A program made the position numbers and the translations under genes. Shown here piece after piece: positions 1 through 5,065 of a stretch of 7,643 nt of DNA. The DNA lies in contig CAJOIG010000074.1 in assembly GCA_905234575.1 (NCBI GenBank), forward strand, positions 1 to 7,643. Direction: 5' to 3'. Position 1 is the stretch's first letter, and every line of letters begins with the position of its first letter. The notes under the pieces were generated by a model. It was not told the DNA's origin. It saw only the letters and a program-made list of their open reading frames with translations, and searched no databases. The stretch is from an uncultured Oscillospiraceae bacterium. GTDB taxonomy: Bacteria > Bacillota > Clostridia > Oscillospirales > Oscillospiraceae.

Positions 1-455
1 TCGGCATCGCCGACGTGAACGACAAGGCCCTCACCGCGATGTGCCTTATATCCCTGCCGTACATGAAGGCGGGAGATTCCATCATCAACCTCGGCTCCAA
101 CTCCAGTTGGCAGCCGGTGCCCTATCAGGCCGTATACAGCGCGAGCAAGGCCTATGTCCTCAGCTTCAGCCGCTCTCTGGGCCGGGAGCTGAAGAGACGC
201 GGCATCTTCGACATGTGCGTCTGCCCGGGCTGGATCAAGACGGAATTCATGGACCGGGCCGTGCACGACGACACCATCAACTACTTCGACCGCTGGTACA
301 CCGCCGACCAGGTGGTGGTGCAGGCGATGAAGGACTTACGAAAGCGGAAGAAGATCTCCATCCTCGGCGCGCCGGTCCGCTGGCAGGTCCTGCTCGTGAA
401 GCATCTGCCGGTGGACCTCGTCATGAACATCTGGTGCCGCCGGCAGGGGAAATGA
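1..455 (+). CDS. SDR-family NAD(P)-dependent oxidoreductase, C-terminal part (5' end outside window)
   Basis: This is the last 150 residues of a classical short-chain dehydrogenase/reductase. The reading frame (codons starting at base 3) is open to the left edge, so the GTG at 15 is not taken as the start. The Rossmann TGxxxGxG cofactor motif must lie off the window. Visible are the catalytic Asn in DVNDKAL (bases 18-20), the catalytic Ser in NLGS (96-98), and YSASK with catalytic Tyr at 135-137 and Lys at 147-149. The Ser-to-Tyr spacing of 13 residues is the classical one. A CPGWIKTEF segment follows, which in the family contacts the nicotinamide and ends the core fold. The protein closes with a basic, partly hydrophobic tail (about the last 40 residues) that could associate with membrane. 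It resembles the DltE/COG0300-like SDR group; the substrate cannot be told. The gene converges on the next gene and ends before a strong terminator. Confidence 0.88.
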   Translation, partial: GIADVNDKALTAMCLISLPYMKAGDSIINLGSNSSWQPVPYQAVYSASKAYVLSFSRSLGRELKRRGIFDMCVCPGWIKTEFMDRAVHDDTINYFDRWYTADQVVVQAMKDLRKRKKISILGAPVRWQVLLVKHLPVDLVMNIWCRRQGK

Positions 456-467
456 ACGGCATAAAGC

Positions 468-507
468 AAAAAAGTCCCGGCCCTCCGTAACGGAAGGCCG
501 GGTTTTT
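468..507. terminator. Bidirectional rho-independent terminator
   Basis: A near-perfect hairpin lies between two convergent genes. CCCGGCC (476-482) pairs with GGCCGGG (496-502). After one C-A mismatch, TCCG (484-487) pairs with CGGA (491-494) around a TAA loop. Six A residues (468-473) precede it and five T residues (503-507) follow it, so the RNA has a U tract in either direction. It should end the SDR transcript rightward and the 514-1158 gene transcript leftward. It starts 12 bases past the SDR stop and ends 6 bases before the other gene's stop. Confidence 0.88.
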
Positions 508-513
508 GGTCCG

Positions 514-1158
514 TCAGTATTCGAGTTTGAGCTTCGTATGGACGACGCCGGGCTCGGGTCCCTTGAGCTTGCCGCAGATGCGGTTCCACAGCAGGAACAG
601 CACGCCGAAGCCGGACACGGCGAGCAGCGCGATGCGGACGAAGGGCCATCCGTCCCACGCGAAGCTGAGGACGAGGTTCACCCCCGCGACGGCAAGCGCG
701 CCGCCCAAAAGCCAGCGGCGGTTCTTCTTCTGGAAGAGCTCCTTGATGCTCCGGTTCGGGAACACCAGCTTATACACCGCGCAGAACACGCCCACCAGCA
801 CGGCGGCCTGGAGCAGGAAGCTCGCCACCGCGCCCCAGACGGGGGACAGCGCGGACAGCGCGCCGGTGCCGATGGCCACGGGGATGGCCCCCAGGAGCCA
901 CAGCGGCATGAGCAGCAGCACCTTCAGCACCACGGGCAGGCGCAGGAGCCGGGCGCGGAGGGTGTCGGTGCGGCTGAGCTCCTCCGGCTCGGTGTATTCA
1001 ATCTCGAGCTCGTCCAGCTCACTGTGCTGCACGGTGCGGGTATGGGTCTCGAGCCAGGCCTGGTCGTGGGTCAGCTCCTCCGGCGTGAAGGCCAGGTTCG
1101 TGGCGACGCTGGCCACGGCCACGGAGACCGCGATGCCGGCGGCGACTTTTTTGTTCAT
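514..1158 (-). CDS. Unrecognised multi-spanning membrane protein (214 aa)
   Basis: I do not recognise the family. The start at 1158 is set by a strong AGGGGAGG site (1166-1173) seven bases upstream. The protein begins MNKK followed by a small-residue hydrophobic stretch (about 5-22), which could be a signal peptide or first membrane segment. An acidic hydrophilic region follows (about 25-65, with ELDELEIEYTEPEEL). Four hydrophobic stretches follow at about 75-100, 107-130, 149-168 and 172-191, with basic residues between them (NRSIKELFQKKNRR at 135-148), and then a short basic tail. There are no enzyme motifs and no CxxC. It could be a small membrane scaffold, a transporter subunit or an envelope-stress protein, but the sequence does not decide. 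It is the last gene of the minus-strand cluster, has its own probable promoter, and runs into the bidirectional terminator. Confidence 0.75.
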   Translation of the reverse strand: MNKKVAAGIAVSVAVASVATNLAFTPEELTHDQAWLETHTRTVQHSELDELEIEYTEPEELSRTDTLRARLLRLPVVLKVLLLMPLWLLGAIPVAIGTGALSALSPVWGAVASFLLQAAVLVGVFCAVYKLVFPNRSIKELFQKKNRRWLLGGALAVAGVNLVLSFAWDGWPFVRIALLAVSGFGVLFLLWNRICGKLKGPEPGVVHTKLKLEY

Positions 1159-1183
1159 CGGTTCGCCTCCCCTCGGAAAGCGG

Positions 1184-1243
1184 ATTATTACGGATATATC
1201 CTACCACAAAAATCCGTCGCTGAAAACAACAAATCGTAATAAT
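1184..1243. repeat. 9-base inverted repeat flanking the 514-1158 promoter
   Basis: ATTATTACG (1184-1192) and CGTAATAAT (1235-1243) are perfect inverted copies, 42 bases apart. They bracket the predicted -35 and -10. A third, partial copy CGTAAT lies at 1267-1272 inside the cre-like sequence. The spacing is too long for a compact terminator hairpin. Paired operator half-sites for a regulator are possible, but the arms are AT-rich and could also be chance. Confidence 0.35.
1198..1226 (-). promoter_or_regulatory. Probable sigma-A promoter (extended -10) for the 514-1158 gene
   Basis: Read on the minus strand, TTTTCA (1221-1226) and TAGGAT (1198-1203) are separated by exactly 17 bases. TGG directly precedes the -10, giving an extended -10 (TGnTAGGAT). 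Transcription would start near 1191, leaving a leader of about 30 bases before the ATG at 1158. The 10-base palindrome GGATATATCC (1192-1201) overlaps the -10 and start region and could be an operator. The -35 is a weak match, so moderate strength is likely. Confidence 0.5.
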
Positions 1244-1259
1244 TCTCGGGAAAAATATT

Positions 1260-1274
1260 ATGTAAACGTAATCA
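1260..1274. promoter_or_regulatory. cre-like sequence (possible CcpA site)
   Basis: The 15 bases ATGTAAACGTAATCA match the published Bacillus catabolite-responsive element consensus WTGNAANCGNWNNCA at every defined position. It overlaps the stop codon of the upstream acyltransferase gene. Its centre lies about 75 bases upstream of the predicted start of transcription of the 514-1158 gene. In Bacillus, CcpA sites upstream of the -35 tend to activate and those within or after the promoter tend to repress. A chance match is possible because the stretch is AT-rich and the consensus is degenerate. Confidence 0.3.
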
Positions 1275-2114
1275 CTCCGCCGCCAGGTCCCGCTCCATGA
1301 GGTCCTGAACGCGGCGGCTGACGTCGGCAGTGGAGCCCTTGAGCTCCTCCGGCGGGATCACCGCGCAGATATGGAGGGTGACGTCCGTCGGCCGCCAGGG
1401 CCAGTTGTCCCGGATATGCTCCGTGCCCCGAACGGTCATCACGACGAGGGGGGCGTCCGCCTTCTGGGCGATCTTGAACACGCCGTTGTGGAAGGGCAGC
1501 AGCCCGTTTTCCGGCTCCCGGTTCCGGGTGCCCTCGGGGTAGACGCCCACGGAGACAACATCGTTTTTCAGGAGGTTCGCGGCGTTCTGGATGGTCTTCA
1601 TGGCCTCCCGCGGGTCCTCCCGGTCGATGGACAGGAACCCGGCGCTGCAGATCATGGGTCCGGCGACCGGGATGCGGTAGTTCTCGGGCTTCGTGATGAA
1701 GACGGTCGGGGTCTTCCGCAGGGCCCAGACGGCGGCGATGGGGTCATAGGCCGAGCGGTGGTTCGACACCGCGAGAAAGCGCCCTTCCGGCAGCCACTCC
1801 CAGTCCTCGGCGTGGAGCCGGAGCCGGGCGAAGCGGCAGATGTGTCCGGTGGCGAGGAAAACGATCCGCCGATGGAGGGGATGGTTTTCCTGCACGGGCT
1901 TTTTCATGTCCACCGTCAGGGAGATCAGGAAGATGACGAAATAGTAGGCGGCCATGCAGGCGGCGAAGGCCAGCAGGAAGAAGCCCGCCAGCACCGGCAG
2001 ACGCCACAGGCCGACGACGCCGGTCCGCACGGTCAGCAGGACGGCGATCACGAGGGCCGCCGCGTCGAAGGGAAAGAGGATCCGGCCGAGCCCGTCCTCA
2101 CGTCTTGGGGGCAT
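1272..2114 (-). CDS. plsC: 1-acyl-sn-glycerol-3-phosphate acyltransferase, PlsC family (280 aa)
   Basis: This membrane enzyme transfers an acyl chain to lysophosphatidic acid to make phosphatidic acid, the second acylation of phospholipid synthesis. The start at 2114 is chosen because AAGGAGG sits six bases upstream (GGAGG at 2121-2125). The frame stays open back to 2255, but that stretch is only the out-of-frame shadow of the RDD gene. Two hydrophobic segments (about 18-33 and 39-68) anchor the N-terminus. The four acyltransferase motifs follow in order: NHRSAYD (118-124, the NHx4D catalytic pair His and Asp), SIDRED (162-167), YPEGTR (192-197, phosphate binding) and a hydrophobic APLVVM stretch (about 221-226). 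Length fits the family (about 240-290). It overlaps the RDD gene by 17 bases, so translation is probably coupled. The PlsC superfamily also holds related lysophospholipid acyltransferases, so the acceptor is inferred. Confidence 0.9.
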   Translation of the reverse strand: MPPRREDGLGRILFPFDAAALVIAVLLTVRTGVVGLWRLPVLAGFFLLAFAACMAAYYFVIFLISLTVDMKKPVQENHPLHRRIVFLATGHICRFARLRLHAEDWEWLPEGRFLAVSNHRSAYDPIAAVWALRKTPTVFITKPENYRIPVAGPMICSAGFLSIDREDPREAMKTIQNAANLLKNDVVSVGVYPEGTRNREPENGLLPFHNGVFKIAQKADAPLVVMTVRGTEHIRDNWPWRPTDVTLHICAVIPPEELKGSTADVSRRVQDLMERDLAAE

Positions 2115-2739
2115 CGCCGTCCTCCTTTTCCGCCGGCTCGCCGGGGATCGAGTACCCGGCAAAGGGGTTGAAGGGCGTCTCCGGCAGGGCAGGTCCGGAC
2201 GCCAGAGTGTCGGGCTCTGCCGCCGGCAGGGCAGGCTCCGTCGGGGTCCAGGCATGCTCCGCCGGGTCCGGGCGGCGGCGCTCCGGCAGGGTCACGCCGT
2301 CGTAGACCACCGCCGTGCCGCAGAGCCAGTCGTGGAAGGCCCGGTGCTCCCGGTCGGCGAGGGCCATGAGATACCCCAGGCACAGGATGCCGCTGAGGAA
2401 GCGCCCGACGGTCTCGCGGTAGAGCACGTCGAGAAAGCGCAGGGGCTCCCCGTCCGCCCGGACGAGGCGCAGGCGCATCACCCGTTTGCCCAGGGTCGCG
2501 CCGCCGCAGAAAACCGTCAGCAGCACGAAATACGCCGCCCCCAGCGCCCAGCAGAGCACGTCGAGGAAGCTGTGGTCGAACAGAAAATCCTTCGCGGTGG
2601 GGCCGCCCGCCCCGAACAGCGCGGCGACGCCGAAGGGCAGCCGCACGAGGCAGAGCCCTGCGAGGACGATGGCGCGGTCGAGGAGGTACGCCGCGGCGCG
2701 GGGACCGAAGCCCGCGCGGGTCATGGCATCATCCGGCAT
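2098..2739 (-). CDS. RDD family membrane protein (213 aa)
   Basis: RDD proteins are small bacterial membrane proteins named for conserved Arg and Asp residues. Most have no proven role, and some have been linked to ion or solute transport. The signature is clear: FGPRAAAYLLDR (11-22, with Arg14 and Asp21 in the first segment), GATLGKRVMRLRLV (80-93), RETVGRFLS (108-116) and a terminal RAFHDWLCGTAVV (133-145). Membrane segments are predicted at about 18-42, 57-78 and 112-128. From about 146 the protein ends in a 68-residue hydrophilic tail rich in Pro, Ala and Glu, with the near-repeat PALPAAEP / PALPETPF, probably cytoplasmic and disordered. The start at 2739 overlaps the SppA gene by 11 bases. 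ATG at 2724 (residue 6) is an alternative, since neither has a strong ribosome site. The position between SppA and PlsC suggests a membrane-related job. Confidence 0.88.
   Translation of the reverse strand: MPDDAMTRAGFGPRAAAYLLDRAIVLAGLCLVRLPFGVAALFGAGGPTAKDFLFDHSFLDVLCWALGAAYFVLLTVFCGGATLGKRVMRLRLVRADGEPLRFLDVLYRETVGRFLSGILCLGYLMALADREHRAFHDWLCGTAVVYDGVTLPERRRPDPAEHAWTPTEPALPAAEPDTLASGPALPETPFNPFAGYSIPGEPAEKEDGDAPKT
2181..2291. repeat. Short direct repeats in the RDD gene tail
   Basis: CCGGCAGGGCAGG occurs at 2181-2193 and 2223-2235, and the shorter CCGGCAGGG recurs at 2283-2291. On the minus strand the two long copies encode the two PALP units of the RDD protein's Pro/Ala-rich tail, and the third encodes its TLPE start. 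This looks like a low-complexity linker that can change length by slippage, not a mobile repeat. Confidence 0.5.
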
Positions 2740-3745
2740 AGGCCATCACCGTGATCCCGTCGTGCTCGTTCATCAGGTCCCGCAGGATCTCCGCCTCGGA
2801 CCGGGGCACGAGCCGCTCGAGCTTGCCGTAAAAATTCTGAATCAACTGTGTGAAGGGGTCGATCACCGGCTCCTCCTCGTAGAGGATCACGTCCCCGTCC
2901 TTCAGAAGATAGTCCCGGAACTCCTCGTACCGGCAGATGCCGTCGATGAAGCCCGCGTCCAGCGCCTGGGGCGCCAGCATTTCGCGGCCGTCGTCCAGAG
3001 CCTTCACCTGCTCCTTCGTCATGCCGCGGCCCTCGGCCACGACGCCGAGGAACTGGTCGTACCACAGGTCCACGATGGACTGGTAGATGGCGAGCTGCTC
3101 CTCGGTCCACTCCTGGCCCATGGCGCCGATGCCCTTGTTCTCGCTGGATTTGATCATGATCTCTTTCACGCCGTATTTCTCGAACAGGTCGTGGAGGTTG
3201 TACACCTGGGTGTAGACGCCGATGTTCACGCACAGGCAGTTGCGGTTGGCCCAGATGGTGTCCGCGGCGGAGGCGATGTAGTACGCGCCGGAGCAGGCCG
3301 TGCCGTCGAAGTAGGCGTAAACGGGCCGGCCGGTGGCCGCCTTGTAGTCCATGAGCTTCAGATACACCTCGTCGGAGGCCTTGACCTCGCCGCCGCCGGA
3401 ATCCACGAACAGCACGATACACCGGTTCTCCTCGCAGTCCATGAGCCGGTCGATGTAGTCGAGGATATAGTCGAGGTCGAACTCCGTCACGGCCATACCG
3501 AGGCCGACGCCGCCGCCGCTTTCCATGATGACGCCCTCGATGTCGAGCTTTGCGAGGAAGGGCTCCTCGGGAAACGCGGGCGTGGCGTCCGTGCCGCCGA
3601 TGCTCGGGACGAAGCTGTCCTGGAGCAGGGTGAGGCTCTCCGCGCGGCTGCGCTCGGCCCAGGCATTCGATACCACGCTGGTGACGCCCATCGCCGCGAA
3701 AACCGCGATGGCGATGATCAGCCAGATCCACTGTCTCTTGCTCAT
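2729..3745 (-). CDS. sppA: Signal peptide peptidase SppA-type serine protease, S49 family (338 aa)
   Basis: A membrane-anchored Ser/Lys protease expected to degrade cleaved signal peptides and other membrane-buried fragments on the outer face of the membrane. The start at 3745 has GGAGGG (3751-3756) five bases upstream. Residues about 5-27 form one N-terminal membrane anchor. The S49 core is visible: FVDSGGGEV (113-121, usually VDSPGG), TACSGAYYIASAAD (149-162) with nucleophile Ser152, NIGVYTQ (174-180, usually GSIGV), and IKSSENKGIGAM (198-209) with general-base Lys204. The family-typical helical tail VVAEGRGMTKEQV (235-247) and APQALDAGFIDGI (258-270) follows. Length is normal for the short Gram-positive form (Bacillus SppA is about 335). 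Two core motifs depart from consensus (Pro to Gly in VDSPGG, and GS to VN in GSIGV), but both catalytic residues remain. It is first in the sppA-RDD-plsC operon. Confidence 0.92.
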   Translation of the reverse strand: MSKRQWIWLIIAIAVFAAMGVTSVVSNAWAERSRAESLTLLQDSFVPSIGGTDATPAFPEEPFLAKLDIEGVIMESGGGVGLGMAVTEFDLDYILDYIDRLMDCEENRCIVLFVDSGGGEVKASDEVYLKLMDYKAATGRPVYAYFDGTACSGAYYIASAADTIWANRNCLCVNIGVYTQVYNLHDLFEKYGVKEIMIKSSENKGIGAMGQEWTEEQLAIYQSIVDLWYDQFLGVVAEGRGMTKEQVKALDDGREMLAPQALDAGFIDGICRYEEFRDYLLKDGDVILYEEEPVIDPFTQLIQNFYGKLERLVPRSEAEILRDLMNEHDGITVMAYAG

Positions 3746-3782
3746 ACGATCCCTCCGTTTGGACAGGTTTTTCTGTATTTAT

Positions 3783-3811
3783 AGTATACAACCCGCCGTC
3801 CGGGGTGTCAA
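3783..3811 (-). promoter_or_regulatory. Sigma-A promoter of the sppA-RDD-plsC operon
   Basis: On the minus strand a perfect -35 TTGACA (3806-3811) is followed after exactly 17 bases by TATACT (3783-3788). Transcription should start near 3776, giving a leader of about 30 bases before the sppA start at 3745. An inverted repeat CCGGG (3800-3804) / CCCGG (3814-3818) brackets the -35 box and could bind a regulator. This is one of the two best promoters in the window. Confidence 0.85.
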
Positions 3812-3818
3812 CGCCCGG

Positions 3819-3843
3819 AAAAAATGCCCGCCGGGCGGGTTTT
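3819..3843. terminator. GC-rich hairpin with A and T tracts between two divergent promoters
   Basis: CCCGC (3827-3831) and GCGGG (3835-3839) form a tight stem with a 3-base loop. It is flanked by six A residues (3819-3824) and four T residues (3840-3843). In either direction the RNA would be a hairpin followed by a U tract. No gene ends here: it sits between the -35 boxes of two promoters that fire away from each other. It may stop antisense transcripts, act as a protein-binding site, or simply be a GC-rich palindrome. Confidence 0.45.
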
Positions 3844-3847
3844 ATGA

Positions 3848-3876
3848 TTTACAAGTCCCGGGATTTTGGATATAAT
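3848..3876 (+). promoter_or_regulatory. Sigma-A promoter of the trxB-trxA-valS operon
   Basis: TTTACA (3848-3853) and a perfect TATAAT (3871-3876) are separated by exactly 17 bases. The start of transcription is expected near 3883, about 32 bases before the first ATG at 3915. The spacer holds the palindrome TCCCGGGA (3856-3863), which could be an operator. The short leader leaves no room for a T-box or other large riboswitch. Confidence 0.88.
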
Positions 3877-3914
3877 AGCATATTGAACGACTATTCGCTT
3901 TCGGGAGGACCGCC

Positions 3915-4739
3915 ATGAACGAGACCTATGACATCCTCATCCTCGGCGGCGGACCGGCGGGCATCTCCGCCGCGCTGACCGCCCGCGCCCGCGGCCGGAG
4001 TGTCCTCGTGATCTCGAATCCCGCGGCGACCTCCGCCCTGCACAAGGCCCACGCCATCGACAACTACCCCGGCCTCGTCGGCATGAGCGGCGCGGAACTG
4101 CTCGCCCGAATGACCGAGGGCTTTGCACAGCTTGCGATCCCCACCGTCACAGGCCGGGTCACGGGCGTCATGCCCCTGGGGGAGAGCTTCATGGTCAGCG
4201 TCGGGACGGACGTCTACGCCGCGCGCTCCCTCATCCTCGCCTCCGGGGCCGCCCAGCCCAGGGCCTATCCCGGCGAGGCAGAGCTTCTCGGCCGGGGCGT
4301 CAGCTACTGCGCCACCTGCGACGGGATGTTCTACCGCGGCAAAAGGGTCGCCGTCATCGGCCTGTCCGCGGACGCCCGGGAGGAGGCGGATTTTCTTTCC
4401 GGCATCGGCTGCGAGGTGGAGTTTTTCGACCGGACCCGCGCGAAAACCTACGAGATCCGAGGTACGGAAAAGGTCGCGTCCCTCGTGGCGGACGGCGTGG
4501 AATACCCCGTGGACGGCGTGTTCGTCCTGCGGGACACCGTCGCCTCGTCGGTGCTGCTGCCGGGCCTGGCCCTGGACGGCGGACACATCGCCGTGGACCG
4601 GAGCATGGCCGCGAGCATGCCGGGCGTCTTCGCCTGCGGGGACTGCACGGGCCGCCCCTACCAGATCGCGAAGGCCGTCGGGGAGGGCAACGTCGCCGCC
4701 CTGAGCGCCGACGGATACCTCGGCAAAACCAAATCATAA
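3915..4739 (+). CDS. trxB: Thioredoxin reductase-like flavoprotein with degenerate NADPH site (274 aa)
   Basis: An FAD enzyme expected to reduce the thioredoxin encoded next to it, in the cytoplasm. The start at 3915 has GGGAGGA (3903-3909) five bases upstream. The FAD site is intact: GGGPAGISAAL (11-21) and ACGDCTG (240-246). The redox pair is CATCD (132-136), as in TrxB. The middle domain is odd. The usual GGGxSA dinucleotide motif reads GLSADA (149-154), and the HRRxxxR segment that binds the NADPH phosphate reads FFDRTRA (170-176). The stretch between CATC and the final GD motif is about 40 residues shorter than in E. coli TrxB (total 274 against about 320). Such losses are known from ferredoxin-dependent flavin thioredoxin reductases of clostridia, so the electron donor may be ferredoxin; this is inferred. 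No frameshift is visible: the frame is clean and codon use matches the neighbours. The symbol is by homology only. Confidence 0.85.
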   Translation: MNETYDILILGGGPAGISAALTARARGRSVLVISNPAATSALHKAHAIDNYPGLVGMSGAELLARMTEGFAQLAIPTVTGRVTGVMPLGESFMVSVGTDVYAARSLILASGAAQPRAYPGEAELLGRGVSYCATCDGMFYRGKRVAVIGLSADAREEADFLSGIGCEVEFFDRTRAKTYEIRGTEKVASLVADGVEYPVDGVFVLRDTVASSVLLPGLALDGGHIAVDRSMAASMPGVFACGDCTGRPYQIAKAVGEGNVAALSADGYLGKTKS

Positions 4740-4762
4740 ATTCTTTGACAGGAGATACAATC

Positions 4763-5065
4763 ATGAGCGTACTTGAACTGACGAAAGACAATTTCGACGC
4801 CACGATCGCCTCCGGCGATACGCTGGTGGATTTTTGGGCTCCCTGGTGCGGCCCCTGCAAGATGCAGAGCCCCATCGTGGACGCCTTCGCCGCGGCCCAG
4901 AGCGCCGTCAAGGTCGGCAAGGTCAACACCGACGAGCAGATGGAGCTGGCCCAGAAATACGGCATCATGGCCATCCCCACCCTCATCGCCTTTCGGGACG
5001 GCGAGGTGATCGCGAAGAAGACCGGCCTCTCCCCCGCCGGAGAAATCGAGGCCATGTTCAAATGA
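4763..5065 (+). CDS. trxA: Thioredoxin (100 aa)
   Basis: A small cytoplasmic dithiol protein that reduces disulfides in target proteins and is recharged by the reductase upstream. The thioredoxin fold is complete: FWAPWCGPCK (24-33) with the classical WCGPC active site (Cys29, Cys32), Asp23 before it, the cis-proline loop AIPT (70-73), and the Gly-Leu turn near residue 88. Length is typical (about 100-110). The ATG at 4763 is preferred because AGGAGA (4750-4755) lies just upstream. A TTG at 4745 would add six residues but lies before that site. It follows trxB by 23 bases and overlaps the valS start by four bases (ATGA), so all three are probably on one mRNA. Confidence 0.96.
   Translation: MSVLELTKDNFDATIASGDTLVDFWAPWCGPCKMQSPIVDAFAAAQSAVKVGKVNTDEQMELAQKYGIMAIPTLIAFRDGEVIAKKTGLSPAGEIEAMFK

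Noticed and set aside
506..1300. Plus-strand open frames of 233-264 residues opposite the unknown membrane gene
   Set aside because: Their translations are Ser/Thr/Arg- or Gln/His/Gly-rich, without membrane or domain signals. The minus strand has the ribosome site and a coherent membrane protein.
2115..2255. Upstream extension of the PlsC gene to 2255
   Set aside because: The added 47 residues are Arg/Pro-rich and out of frame within the RDD gene, while ATG at 2114 has an AAGGAGG site six bases upstream.
1371..3784. Long plus-strand frames (266-432 residues) opposite plsC, RDD and sppA
   Set aside because: They are shadows in GC-rich coding DNA. The minus-strand genes have full conserved motifs, ribosome sites and operon overlaps.
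2721..3791. A second minus-strand frame of 356 residues across sppA
   Set aside because: Its translation is Arg/Gly/His-rich and has no S49 motifs; the neighbouring frame has them all.
3746..3914. T-box or other riboswitch ahead of the valS operon
   Set aside because: The leader from the predicted start of transcription to trxB is only about 32 bases. No Specifier stem-loop or antiterminator pair fits, and the lone hairpin lies upstream of the promoter.
4745..4762. TTG start for thioredoxin at 4745
   Set aside because: It lies ahead of the AGGAGA ribosome site, and the ATG at 4763 gives the normal thioredoxin length.
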